A stretch of DNA of 64,000 nt from UBA2210 sp036825195. GTDB taxonomy: Bacteria > Desulfobacterota > Syntrophia > Syntrophales > UBA2210. This document shows, piece by piece, positions 35,188-44,231 of this stretch. The notes below the pieces were generated by a model. It made no database searches and had not been told where the DNA came from. It saw only the letters and a list, made by a program, of their open reading frames with translations. Both the position numbers and the translations under genes were made by a program. The stretch spans positions 62,001 through 126,000 of the forward strand of contig DAISYQ010000001.1 of the NCBI GenBank assembly GCA_036825195.1. The letters are read 5' to 3'. Each line of letters begins with the position of its first letter. Positions within the stretch are counted from its first letter, which is position 1.

Positions 35188-36147
35188 CTATCCTTCCAAC
35201 TCCGACCAAGAATGGACATTCTCCATCTTATCGGTCAATTTGTTATACTCCAAATTGACCCTCTTTTGGATCTTCTGAATGAAATCGGGTGTCAAGTGAC
35301 GGAACCGACCCTGGATCTTCAGATAATCTTCCACGGGACGCAGTTTTTCCTGCTTAATGGTCATCGTGTACTTTCCGTTTTCAATCTCATACAGCGGAAA
35401 GACTCCCGTCTCAACGGCAAGCCGTCCTGCCTTGATACATTGCTCGGTGGGAACCCTCCATCCCGTCGGGCAGACTGCGAGACAGTGGATGTAACTCGGT
35501 CCCTCAATTTCCCGCGCCTTCTTGACCTTGTTCATGAAGTCGATGGGATAGCTGTGGCAGGCCGTCGCAACATAGGGGACATTATGGGAGGCGATGATCT
35601 CGGCGATGTTTTTCTTCCATTCATTCTTTCCATCACTGACGGCGCCAGCGGGATTTGTTGTTGTCGAGGCACCCATCGGCGTGGCACCGGACCTCTGTAT
35701 ACCGGTATTCATGTATGCTTCGTTGTCGAAGCAGACATAGAGAACATCATGACCTCGCTCCATGGTACCGGAAAGGGCCTGGAAGCCGATATCGAAGGTA
35801 CCGCCGTCTCCACCGATACAAACGGTCTTGATTCGCCGGTCCGCAATCTTTCCCTTTCGACGCAGTACCTTAAGCGCAGCCTCGACCCCGGCACCAACCG
35901 AAGCGGAATTGGGGAACGCAACGTGAATCCAGGGGAGGTTCCATGCCGTGGTAGGGTACATAACCGATACCACCTCCATACACCCGGTGGCGTTTACGAT
36001 AACGGTATCCTCACCGAGGGCCTTGCACATCAGTCGGATGGCGAGTGCTTCGCCACACCCCGAACAGGCGCGATGTCCGGCATTGAAGTATTCCTTTTTA
36101 TCCACCAACCGTGGAGCATATAAATCAAAGTTTGCTACTGTATTCAT
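35188..36147 (-). CDS. porB: Pyruvate/2-oxoacid:ferredoxin oxidoreductase, beta subunit
   Basis: 319 residues. TPP-binding subunit with GHRACSGCGEALA (25-37), a further cysteine in NATGCMEVV, the GDGGTFDIGFQALSG motif and the DNEAYMNTGIQRSG segment. Four cysteines are placed to hold one 4Fe-4S cluster, as in PorB. It overlaps porA by four bases. With PorA, PorC and PorD it forms a heterotetramer-type enzyme oxidising pyruvate, or possibly a branched 2-oxoacid, to acyl-CoA. Confidence 0.93.
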   Translation of the reverse strand: MNTVANFDLYAPRLVDKKEYFNAGHRACSGCGEALAIRLMCKALGEDTVIVNATGCMEVVSVMYPTTAWNLPWIHVAFPNSASVGAGVEAALKVLRRKGKIADRRIKTVCIGGDGGTFDIGFQALSGTMERGHDVLYVCFDNEAYMNTGIQRSGATPMGASTTTNPAGAVSDGKNEWKKNIAEIIASHNVPYVATACHSYPIDFMNKVKKAREIEGPSYIHCLAVCPTGWRVPTEQCIKAGRLAVETGVFPLYEIENGKYTMTIKQEKLRPVEDYLKIQGRFRHLTPDFIQKIQKRVNLEYNKLTDKMENVHSWSELEG

Positions 36148-37322
36148 GATCCCCTCACTCCGTATATTTCGTACGCTTTTGCGGATTTCTTTTTCTGAGC
36201 ACCGATTGCTTCTTCCACCATCGTAATGAAATCACTGACAGCGACGTCACGGCCACCGAGCCCGATAATGCGGTTTGAGATTACAGGGCGTTTCTTCTCG
36301 TCATACAGGGCTGCCTTGATTTCAGCGCAGACCGGACCGTTCACACCACCGAAGGAGACTGCGCGGTCAATCACGATCAAGGACTTGAGGTCTCCAACCG
36401 CCTTGACTAACTCTTCCGCAGGGAAGGGTCTCCACAGCTTCAGCTTCAACAGGCCCGCCTTCACTCCCTTCTCACGGAGTTCGTCGATGGCAACCTCCGC
36501 CGTATCACCCATGGACCCCAGGGTCAAAAGAGCGACTTCAGCCCCATCCATCCGATATGCTCCGATCGGCTCATATTTTCTTCCGAATTGTTCTTCCCAC
36601 TCCTTCCAGACCTCCAGGATCACCTTCTTGGAGTTGATCAGGGCATCATCCTTCGCCTGCATGGCCTCGTTGAAGATATCCGGCATTGCCAGTGATCCCA
36701 TGGAGACGATATTGTCCGGGTGAAGCGCGGCGAACGGTTTATAGGGGGGGAGAAACCGGTCAACTTCCTTTTGATCGGGAAGCATCATGGGCTCTACCAC
36801 GTGGGTTAGCTGGAATCCGTCCAGGTTTACATTGACCGGAAGCATGACATCACGATGTTCGGCAATCTTGAAGGCTTGAATCATCATATCAACCGTCTCC
36901 TGCCCGTCCGCGGCAAAGAGCGAGATCCAACCGGTATCTCTCTGTGACATAATATCGCTGTGGTCATTCCATATATTGATGGGGCCGGACAGTGCCCGGT
37001 TACCGATTGCCATTACGATGGGAAGACGCATAGCCGATACGATCGGTACAATCTCCGCCATGTACAAAAGCCCCTGTGAACTTGTTGCCGTGAATGCACG
37101 TGCCCCCGCACCGGACGCTCCGCAACAAGCGCTCAGGGCGGAATGCTCGGATTCCACGCAGATGAAATCCGTGTCGATTCTTCCTTCGGCAACGATATCC
37201 GACAAATGTTCCGGTATATGGGTATTCGGTGTGATAGGATAGGCGGCCACAACATCCGGTTTGCACAGGGCAACCGCTTCAGCCGCAGCGAGTGCTATCT
37301 CCATACCAATTCTTTCAGACAT
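36144..37322 (-). CDS. porA: Pyruvate/2-oxoacid:ferredoxin oxidoreductase, alpha subunit
   Basis: 392 residues. The N-terminal half carries AYPITPNTHIPEHLSD (near 25-40), and ESEHSALSACCGASGAGARAFTATSSQGL-type residues with the usual helix that contacts TPP. The C-terminal half is a transketolase-like domain II. It works with PorB. It starts only three bases after porD. Alpha subunits of pyruvate and ketoisovalerate enzymes are hard to tell apart by eye, so the substrate is tentative. Confidence 0.93.
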   Translation of the reverse strand: MSERIGMEIALAAAEAVALCKPDVVAAYPITPNTHIPEHLSDIVAEGRIDTDFICVESEHSALSACCGASGAGARAFTATSSQGLLYMAEIVPIVSAMRLPIVMAIGNRALSGPINIWNDHSDIMSQRDTGWISLFAADGQETVDMMIQAFKIAEHRDVMLPVNVNLDGFQLTHVVEPMMLPDQKEVDRFLPPYKPFAALHPDNIVSMGSLAMPDIFNEAMQAKDDALINSKKVILEVWKEWEEQFGRKYEPIGAYRMDGAEVALLTLGSMGDTAEVAIDELREKGVKAGLLKLKLWRPFPAEELVKAVGDLKSLIVIDRAVSFGGVNGPVCAEIKAALYDEKKRPVISNRIIGLGGRDVAVSDFITMVEEAIGAQKKKSAKAYEIYGVRGS

Positions 37323-37325
37323 AAC

Positions 37326-37619
37326 CTATCCCTCCTCCACCATTGTTATGGCACCGGGCCAGCATTCATGGGCGCATATCCCGCAGCCCTTGCAGTAATC
37401 GAGATCCGCCATGAAATACCCATTGGCATCCTGGAGAATGCACCCCTCTGGGCAGAAGATATAGCAGACACCACACTTGATGCACCTATCGGTGTTATAT
37501 ACAGGCCTCTCCGCTCGCCAAGTTCCCGTATGGTACTCTCGCGTGCTCCCCGGCCTGAAGACCATACACCCCGGATTCAATTCCTGCCATTTTTCCGGCC
37601 ATTTCTTCGCTTTTTCCAT
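37326..37619 (-). CDS. porD: Pyruvate/2-oxoacid:ferredoxin oxidoreductase, delta (ferredoxin) subunit
   Basis: 97 residues. An N-terminal extension is followed by two 4Fe-4S motifs, CIKCGVCYIFCPEG and CKGCGICAHECW, the standard PorD/VorD polyferredoxin. It accepts electrons from the TPP site and passes them to external ferredoxin or to the flavoprotein of the cluster. It lies between porC (27-base gap) and porA. Confidence 0.93.
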   Translation of the reverse strand: MEKAKKWPEKWQELNPGCMVFRPGSTREYHTGTWRAERPVYNTDRCIKCGVCYIFCPEGCILQDANGYFMADLDYCKGCGICAHECWPGAITMVEEG

Positions 37620-37646
37620 AAGACAATCAACCTCACGGTATCTAAA

Positions 37647-38195
37647 CTACTTTGCTATTTTGAGTTCCTTGTAAGCCCGTTCCATCGCGTTTATATTTTT
37701 CTGGGCTATCCTTCCAAACCGTTTCTTCAACGGTTCTCGTACCGATTCTATCTTGACCAACCCGGTCGCCTTGACGGTCGCCCCGATCATGGTAGTATTG
37801 GTTATCGGGACACCCAGTTCTTCCCGTGCTATCTTCGACGCGTCAACCGTGCCGACGGTTCCCTTGAATCCTGAATCCTTTTTCACCTCTTCCGGGGACT
37901 TGGAGGTATTGACAATCAGTGCGCCTTCGGGCTTCAACCCCTCGGTGACGTTTACCAAGCTCATCAAGCTCGCATCAAGAACGATAACGACGTCGGGATT
38001 ATAGATACCCGATCTGACTCGTATCTTCTTGTCATCGATACGGTTAAACGCGGCTACCGGCGCCCCTCTTCGCTCAGGACCGAAGCTCGGAAACCCTTGT
38101 GCATACTGCCCTTCTCCAATAGCGGCAAGCGCGAGGGTCTCCACCGATGTTACCGCTCCCTGACCACCTCTTCCATGCCATCGTATCTCTATCAT
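37647..38195 (-). CDS. porC: Pyruvate/2-oxoacid:ferredoxin oxidoreductase, gamma subunit
   Basis: 182 residues, single domain: IRWHGRGGQGAVTSVETLA (about 4-22) and FPSFGPERRGAPVAAF (near 36-51), both hallmark segments of the gamma subunit. It is the first gene of a six-gene run porC-porD-porA-porB-flavoprotein-Fe-S protein, all tightly spaced. A 163-base gap separates it from the glcF-like gene upstream, probably holding the promoter. Confidence 0.93.
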   Translation of the reverse strand: MIEIRWHGRGGQGAVTSVETLALAAIGEGQYAQGFPSFGPERRGAPVAAFNRIDDKKIRVRSGIYNPDVVIVLDASLMSLVNVTEGLKPEGALIVNTSKSPEEVKKDSGFKGTVGTVDASKIAREELGVPITNTTMIGATVKATGLVKIESVREPLKKRFGRIAQKNINAMERAYKELKIAK

Positions 38196-38358
38196 AAGGA
38201 TCTCCCTTGCATAAATTCGGAAAGGGGGTACTCTATTGAATAAAATCTATTCTGTCAATACCTCTTTCAAAAAAATATGTTTTATTATTTAACTTTTTCG
38301 TCTCGCCCCTTGGAACAGAATCACCCTTCATATATCATTTCGGCAAACCAGGGAAAGA

Positions 38359-39714
38359 TCACATTGTTGGCGATTTACCCGGACCGCTTTCATCCATAGC
38401 CATTTTAATGAGTTGCACGGTATGGACCGTCCTGACATTATCCTTGGCCAGATGGGCGCCGATCGTAATAGTACACCCGGGACAGCCTGTAGCCACGATC
38501 CCGGCACCCGTCTTGAGCACATTTTCTACCTTCCGGTTTGTGATGCGGGCCGACATGTCACCATATTCTATCTGATATTCCCCGCCACCGCCGCAGCATC
38601 TGTCCGCTTCCTCCATCTCAACGAACTCGACAGCGGGGAGGAGTTTCAGAAGACGGCGCGGCTGAACACCGACCTTCTGACCCTTCACGAGGTGGCACGG
38701 GTCATGATAGGTGACTCTGATCTTATCACCATCGAAGGGTCGAAATACGGGCAGCCAGTCCCGATGCGCATCGATGAACTCCGAAACATCCATCGTCTTG
38801 TCGGCAAGATACTCGGCGGATTTCACCAGATCGTCATCCACCCCTTCTCCCAGATCACGAAGCTCTTTGAGGATGTGCACATACTCATTGCGGAGGGCAG
38901 AACCGCAGGTGGCACAGTCCACAATAATCGCATCCACGTCTTTCCGTGAAAACATGCCGACCACTTCTCGGATGCAGGCAAGAGCCGTTTTGCGGTCCCC
39001 CGAGAGAAAGATCGGCAGGCCGCAGCAGGACTGTTTTTTCGGAATCTCGACCTGCACTCCCATACGGGTCAGAACGGATACAACCGCCTTGCCGACATCG
39101 CCAAAGACATAGTTGGTTGCACAACCGTGGAAATAGAGAACATGGGCGTTAACCGTACCTTCAGGCCTGACGATTTCAGGAAATTCATCGTTGAAGGGTT
39201 TCGGATTCATCGGAGGGATTCCGTCTATGGGAAGATTCCCCGCCTTCATTTTGCTTTCGATCCATGGCCCGCCGAATATTTTTCGCACCCACTTTCCAAA
39301 CCATGCGGAGGTTGACATGAGCCATCCGCGGGCGAGTACCTGAAAGAACAGCTTCTTGGCAAAACCTAGTCCATACCGTTCAGCGGCACGCCAGCGCAAG
39401 CCGGAAAAGAGGGCATCCTGCCGAACGCCGCTCGGACACGCGGCCACACAGGAGCCGCAAAGGAGACATGACGAGAAGAGGATATCATGCATATGTTCCG
39501 TGAGTTCCGTATCTCCTTCTATGATATGCTTTGCCAGTTGGACCTTGCCACGAGGACTGTGAGACTCCATCAGCATTTCACGATACACCGGGCAGGCATC
39601 AAGACACAGACCGCATTTGGCACAATGATACACATGTTCATTGGTAACATCACTTAACAACGATTTCTTTTCTTTCATCGCATTCACAACCTTCTCAATA
39701 CGGTAATCCGACAA
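38359..39714 (-). CDS. glcF: Glycolate/lactate oxidase iron-sulfur subunit, GlcF-like
   Basis: 451 residues. Two 4Fe-4S motifs (CAKCGLCLDACP and CLLCGSCVAACP) within the first 110 residues are followed by two CCG (cysteine-rich) domains: a CGLPIF segment near 230, and EEADRCCGGGGEY near 390. Such subunits carry electrons from the FAD subunit to the quinone or another acceptor. The gene starts six bases after glcD. It is the last of four genes (lutC, lutBA, glcD, glcF) on the minus strand. Confidence 0.9.
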   Translation of the reverse strand: MSDYRIEKVVNAMKEKKSLLSDVTNEHVYHCAKCGLCLDACPVYREMLMESHSPRGKVQLAKHIIEGDTELTEHMHDILFSSCLLCGSCVAACPSGVRQDALFSGLRWRAAERYGLGFAKKLFFQVLARGWLMSTSAWFGKWVRKIFGGPWIESKMKAGNLPIDGIPPMNPKPFNDEFPEIVRPEGTVNAHVLYFHGCATNYVFGDVGKAVVSVLTRMGVQVEIPKKQSCCGLPIFLSGDRKTALACIREVVGMFSRKDVDAIIVDCATCGSALRNEYVHILKELRDLGEGVDDDLVKSAEYLADKTMDVSEFIDAHRDWLPVFRPFDGDKIRVTYHDPCHLVKGQKVGVQPRRLLKLLPAVEFVEMEEADRCCGGGGEYQIEYGDMSARITNRKVENVLKTGAGIVATGCPGCTITIGAHLAKDNVRTVHTVQLIKMAMDESGPGKSPTM

Positions 39715-39720
39715 ACCAAA

Positions 39721-41097
39721 TTATTCGATAAATTTTCCGGGGTTCAATATTCCCTTGGGATCCAGAACGGATTTGATCTCCACCATAAGCTTCCTGGCGT
39801 CTTCATTCATTATCAATGGGAGGAACTGTTTTTTCGATATGCCGATCCCATGTTCACCCGAAAGGGTCCCGCCCAGATCCACCGCGAGCTGGAATATCTC
39901 GGACACGGCCTTCTCCACCCGCTCCCATTCTTCCTTGTCCCGTTTATCGGTTACGATCATCGGATGGGTATTTCCGTCACCGGCATGGGCCATAACGCCT
40001 ATGGTGAGTTTGTATTTTTTCCCGATTTCAACGGTTCCTTTGATCATTGCCGGCAGATTGCTGACCGGAACCGTGCAGTCCTCCAGGACACAGGTGGGCA
40101 TCTTGCGGGACATGACACCAAAGGCGCTTCGGCGGCCGAGCCAAAGTTTTTCCTCTTCCTCGACCGATCCGGCTACCTGCACGGCCGACGCCCCCTCCTC
40201 CCTGCAGATCGTCGTCATTATCTCCACCTGCTGTCTGCAGGTCGCCTCCTCGCCGTCAACCATGATCAACAGCGTCCCCTCCACATCCCTGGGCAATCCG
40301 ATATGGGCCGAGTCTTCGATCATGTTCACCACCACCTTGTCCATGAGTTCCAACGCCACCGGGACGATACCCTCTCCGATAATGCGGGCGACCGTTCTGC
40401 TTGCCCCGTCCAGCTGCGGAAAATACGCCTGAAGGCTCTGCTGGAAAGGCGGAAGGGGGAGCAGCTTCACCGTAATCTCTGTTACGATACCCAGGCAACC
40501 CTCGGAACCCGTAAAGAGTGATATGAGGTCTATCCCCGTAACGTTTTTGGCAGTAATACCACCAGCCTTGATAATCCTGCCATCGGCCAGTACCGCCGTC
40601 AGACCCAGTATCCAGTCCCGTGTTACGCCGTATTTGACGCCACGAGGCCCGCCGGCGTTTTCGCCGACGTTTCCCCCCATGGTGCTTACCGACCAGGAAG
40701 CGGGATCGGGAGGATAAAAAAGGCCTTCTTTCTTGACTTTGTTCTGGAGACTCAGATTGGTGTGCCCGGCCTCGACGATGGCGTATCTGTTTTCCCTGTT
40801 AAGCTCGATGAGCCGGTTCATACGGGTCAATACCAGGACTATCCCGCCCTTCAGAGGCACGGTTCCTCCACTGAGGTTCGTCCCCGCACCTCGCGGGGTA
40901 ACGGGGATCCCCTCCTCATTGGCCACCTTCATGATAGCCGAGACCTGGTCCGTACCGGCCGGTAGTAAGACGGCATCCGGGATTGCTTCGGACACCGAGG
41001 AATCGTAGGAATAACTGATCAGATCCTCAACGGAATCCAGATAGGCCTCTTCTCCCACGATTTCACAAAGCTTCTTTTTGGTTTCTTCTCCTAACAT
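39721..41097 (-). CDS. glcD: FAD-linked glycolate/D-lactate dehydrogenase, GlcD-like
   Basis: 458 residues. FAD-binding PCMH-type domain with VTPRGAGTNLSGG (near 63-75) and SVSTMGGNVGENAGG, then the C-terminal FAD-oxidase domain with HAGDGNTHPMIV and GEHGIGISKKQFL. It oxidises a 2-hydroxyacid such as D-lactate or glycolate to the 2-oxoacid. The partner Fe-S protein GlcF is encoded next. The gene starts 22 bases after lutBA, so D- and L-lactate systems appear to share one operon. Confidence 0.93.
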   Translation of the reverse strand: MLGEETKKKLCEIVGEEAYLDSVEDLISYSYDSSVSEAIPDAVLLPAGTDQVSAIMKVANEEGIPVTPRGAGTNLSGGTVPLKGGIVLVLTRMNRLIELNRENRYAIVEAGHTNLSLQNKVKKEGLFYPPDPASWSVSTMGGNVGENAGGPRGVKYGVTRDWILGLTAVLADGRIIKAGGITAKNVTGIDLISLFTGSEGCLGIVTEITVKLLPLPPFQQSLQAYFPQLDGASRTVARIIGEGIVPVALELMDKVVVNMIEDSAHIGLPRDVEGTLLIMVDGEEATCRQQVEIMTTICREEGASAVQVAGSVEEEEKLWLGRRSAFGVMSRKMPTCVLEDCTVPVSNLPAMIKGTVEIGKKYKLTIGVMAHAGDGNTHPMIVTDKRDKEEWERVEKAVSEIFQLAVDLGGTLSGEHGIGISKKQFLPLIMNEDARKLMVEIKSVLDPKGILNPGKFIE

Positions 41098-41119
41098 TGA
41101 TACGACTCCTTTGATTGGG

Positions 41120-43306
41120 TTATACCGTTTGGTACGCTCTGATACTCTCAGCCAGTATATCGGCTATGTGTTTCATCTTTTTGTCCGGAGCCTGCTGATC
41201 AAGTCCCCCCTGGAGCTGGACCATGCAACCGGAACATGCGCAGGCGACAACCTCTGCCCCGGTATCCTTGATGTTGTTCATCTTATGCTGAAGAATGGGA
41301 ATCGACAGGTTGCTGTGCTGAACACCGAAGGACCCCGACATCCCGCAACACGTATCTGCGTTTTTCATCTCCACCAGTTCATAGCCCTCAATGGATTCTA
41401 TCAACCTCCGGGGTTCATCATGGATATCCAACACGCGTTTCAGGTGACACGAATCATGGTACGTTATCTTTATTGCATCGGCCCTTTTTACCGCCTTCTT
41501 CAGGCGACCGGCCTTTTCATATTCAAGGGCGACAAAGGAACAAAACTCCTGCATCTTGTCGGCCATGGCCTGTGCTCGCATTTTCCATTGCGGATCATCC
41601 TCAAACAGGCGGGGATAATTGCGGATCTGTTCAACCCCCGTGGGACAGGCACAGATAATAACGTCGACACCAAGGTTCTCGAATGCCTCTATGTTGTTCA
41701 TTGCGATCTTTTTCGCGTGTTCCACATCTCCAGTTGCCGACACCGGCTTGCCGCAACAGCCCTGTTCATCGGGGTACACAACCTCCATGTTGAGGTCCTG
41801 GATGACCTTGATAACATTTTCTCCCGTCTCCGGAAAGACAAAATCCATGGTGCAGCCGCTAAAAAATCCGATTCGTTTTACCGGATTGTCAATTTTTTTA
41901 ATCACGGTGCCGACACGATCACGGAGCGGGATGGCGGCGATCGACGGCAGGCTGCGGTCCTTGGTCATGCCGGCGAGAAAGAGGGGCAGGTGCCGTACCA
42001 ACCCTTGCGACGTGAACGGTTTCTGTGCGACGGATGCCGCACGTAAGAGACCATGAAACAACCGCCTGTTGGTCATGACATCGAATATCTTATCCATGAC
42101 AAAGGGAAGACCGTGTTCCTTGACAGACCGTTTGCGAAGTTCTTCTATCAATCCGGGGATATCGATCATCCCCGGGCACACCGTGGTGCATCTGCGGCAC
42201 CCGATACACAGCTCGTTAAAGTCTTCAAATTCTTCCATGCCGCTCATGAAAGCGGTCAGGATGGTCCCGATCCCCCCCGCATAGGTGTGCCCCCCGTACA
42301 CATGCCCCCCCACCAGCGCATAGACGGGACAGACATTGAGGCAGGAACCGCACCGTATGCACTGATATATCTCCTTAAAGGTATCGTCACGGGCGGCGGC
42401 GAGTCTCCCGTTGTCGAGGAGGATGCAATGTACCTCCCTGATAGCTTCTTCCCATCTGCCGTTCCGTTTGATCATGACAGGGGTGGGACCGGATATGAGG
42501 CTCATGTAACTTGTCATGAGCTGAGCGGTTGCGCTTCTGGGAAGGAGTCGAAGGATGGGTGTCGCGTCCTGCAAGGTGGGTATAAGTTTCTCGTACCCAA
42601 TGATAACGACATGAATCGGTGGAAGTGTCGTGACGAGCCTGGCGTTTCCCTCATTCGTGACGAGACCGATCGCTCCGTTTTCCGCTATGCCGAAATTCGC
42701 TCCGGTTATCCCCATATCCGCGTTGAGAAACTTTTCCCTCAGGGCAACCCTGGCTGTTTGAACCATGAAGGCGATGTCGGGTTCTATCGATCTGTCCAAC
42801 TCACGGGAGAAATATTCGGAGACTTGGTAGCGGTTCAGGTGTATCGCGGGCATCACCATGTGTGAGGGCTTGTGACCGGCAAGAGAAATAATCCATTCGC
42901 CGAGATCCGTTTCCTTGACCCCGATGCCTGCTTCCTCAAGGGCCGGGTTGAGATCCACCTCTTCCGAGGCCATCGATTTCGACTTGACGATGTTGCGGAC
43001 ACCTTTTTCCCTGCAGAGATTCAGGATATATCCTTTGAGATCGTCGCCCGTCTCTGCTCTGAATACCGTGACACCGCGCCTGGTTGCTTCCTCTTCAAAT
43101 CTGTCGGCTATTTCTTCGATATGTTCGACTGCATGGAGTTTCATTACTTTAAGATTCTCACGGAGCGCCTCCACATCCTCGACATTTTCGAGGGCCTTTG
43201 CGCGGGCCAGGGGGTATGCTTCCGCAAATCGACCCAGAGCGTCCCGCAATACTTCGTCATTCAGTTTTGCATGTATTTCTCTTTTCAGATTGCGCCGTCT
43301 TGCCAT
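41120..43306 (-). CDS. lutB: LutB-LutA fusion, L-lactate dehydrogenase Fe-S protein
   Basis: 728 residues. Residues about 1-300 form the LUD domain of LutB (LldF), with TGANFGIAENGAIGLVTNEGN. Residues about 310-390 carry two 4Fe-4S motifs (CIRCGSCLNVCP and CIGCRRCTTVCP). Residues about 470-728 are a LutA (LldE)-type pair of CCG domains (GFFSGCTMDF, EQGCCGKPV, ADTCCGMSGSFG). In Bacillus LutA and LutB are separate; here they are one chain. With LutC it forms the NAD-independent L-lactate oxidising complex. It overlaps the end of lutC. Confidence 0.9.
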   Translation of the reverse strand: MARRRNLKREIHAKLNDEVLRDALGRFAEAYPLARAKALENVEDVEALRENLKVMKLHAVEHIEEIADRFEEEATRRGVTVFRAETGDDLKGYILNLCREKGVRNIVKSKSMASEEVDLNPALEEAGIGVKETDLGEWIISLAGHKPSHMVMPAIHLNRYQVSEYFSRELDRSIEPDIAFMVQTARVALREKFLNADMGITGANFGIAENGAIGLVTNEGNARLVTTLPPIHVVIIGYEKLIPTLQDATPILRLLPRSATAQLMTSYMSLISGPTPVMIKRNGRWEEAIREVHCILLDNGRLAAARDDTFKEIYQCIRCGSCLNVCPVYALVGGHVYGGHTYAGGIGTILTAFMSGMEEFEDFNELCIGCRRCTTVCPGMIDIPGLIEELRKRSVKEHGLPFVMDKIFDVMTNRRLFHGLLRAASVAQKPFTSQGLVRHLPLFLAGMTKDRSLPSIAAIPLRDRVGTVIKKIDNPVKRIGFFSGCTMDFVFPETGENVIKVIQDLNMEVVYPDEQGCCGKPVSATGDVEHAKKIAMNNIEAFENLGVDVIICACPTGVEQIRNYPRLFEDDPQWKMRAQAMADKMQEFCSFVALEYEKAGRLKKAVKRADAIKITYHDSCHLKRVLDIHDEPRRLIESIEGYELVEMKNADTCCGMSGSFGVQHSNLSIPILQHKMNNIKDTGAEVVACACSGCMVQLQGGLDQQAPDKKMKHIADILAESIRAYQTV

Positions 43307-43920
43307 TACGCCGCACCTCCGTCCATCTCCTCATCAACGGCAATGACGACCAGTCTGACGGGGCCGTGAACACCGATAGTCAATACCCGCTCTATGTCGG
43401 CCGTGCGGCTTGGACCGGTAATCCAGGAGATGTATCCCCCGGTAAAAAATCCGGATATGATACGGAGTGCGTCTTCGACACCGGGGACAATGTTACGGAT
43501 TTCCAGGAAGGCTATGTGCAAAGGTGGAAGCGTAGAGACGAGACGGGTCTCGATCGCCAGTGCATCCTGGCAGACGCTCCCGCATTCCGCAATGCCGAAT
43601 TCGACGCCGGATATTCCGATATCGGTGGTACCGATGTGTTCGGCGATTTCATCCTGTTTTGCATGGACGGTGACGCCAGCATCTCTGAGTTCATTCACAA
43701 TTCCGGATGCATCAATCAATGGACATGGCACCAGGGCAACAGATCGTGCACCCGTTTTCTTGACGATATCAAGAATAATGTCTCCTGCCTCGTCCGCCCT
43801 TGGTATGCGGAATACTTCGGTCGAAACATTCTTGGCACGAGCTTCAAATTCCCCGAACAGATGACTTCCGGATGTATCGGCAGGCAGGTGATCCCGCCAG
43901 GTATCGCAGGTTCTCTTCAC
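43306..43920 (-). CDS. lutC: LutC-like lactate utilisation protein
   Basis: 204 residues, one LUD domain with ISGVEFGIAECGSVCQ and STLPPLHIAFLEIRNIVP, parallel to the LUD part of LutB. The start is a GTG preceded by GGAGGATAAACGGTT. It is the first gene of the lut-glc cluster; its stop overlaps the lutBA start. LutC is needed for L-lactate oxidation in other bacteria, with an unclear molecular role. Confidence 0.88.
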   Translation of the reverse strand: MKRTCDTWRDHLPADTSGSHLFGEFEARAKNVSTEVFRIPRADEAGDIILDIVKKTGARSVALVPCPLIDASGIVNELRDAGVTVHAKQDEIAEHIGTTDIGISGVEFGIAECGSVCQDALAIETRLVSTLPPLHIAFLEIRNIVPGVEDALRIISGFFTGGYISWITGPSRTADIERVLTIGVHGPVRLVVIAVDEEMDGGAA

Positions 43921-44231
43921 AACCGTTTATCCTCCATACCGTGTATCATACTCATACTGTATCCGTACCGGTAACTGTGTGGCACAACATTACCCCAAGC
44001 CAGCACTGAATGACACCCCATATCATGTATCGCCAACACTTACCATGTATAGATCATCATAATTTTCAAGTCATAGTGATGCATTTCTCATGTACCGTTC
44101 AAAGAACGGTTTTCCCGATTCTATCAAATAGTAAGGAAAGCACCTCCCTTACGACATTGGATGAGGCGCTTTCCCATTATCATATATTTCCAGATCAAGA
44201 TGCAGGGCAGATCGCTATCCCGCCCAGTAAG
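43921..44231. other. Gap between lutC and dctM
   Basis: 311 bases. No gene is supported. It should contain the end of the dct transcript and the promoter of the lut-glc operon. A short perfect hairpin (ACCGTTC, three-base loop, GAACGGT) lies at 44094-44110 and could be a terminator on the + side only. No FadR-type site was found here. Confidence 0.5.
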
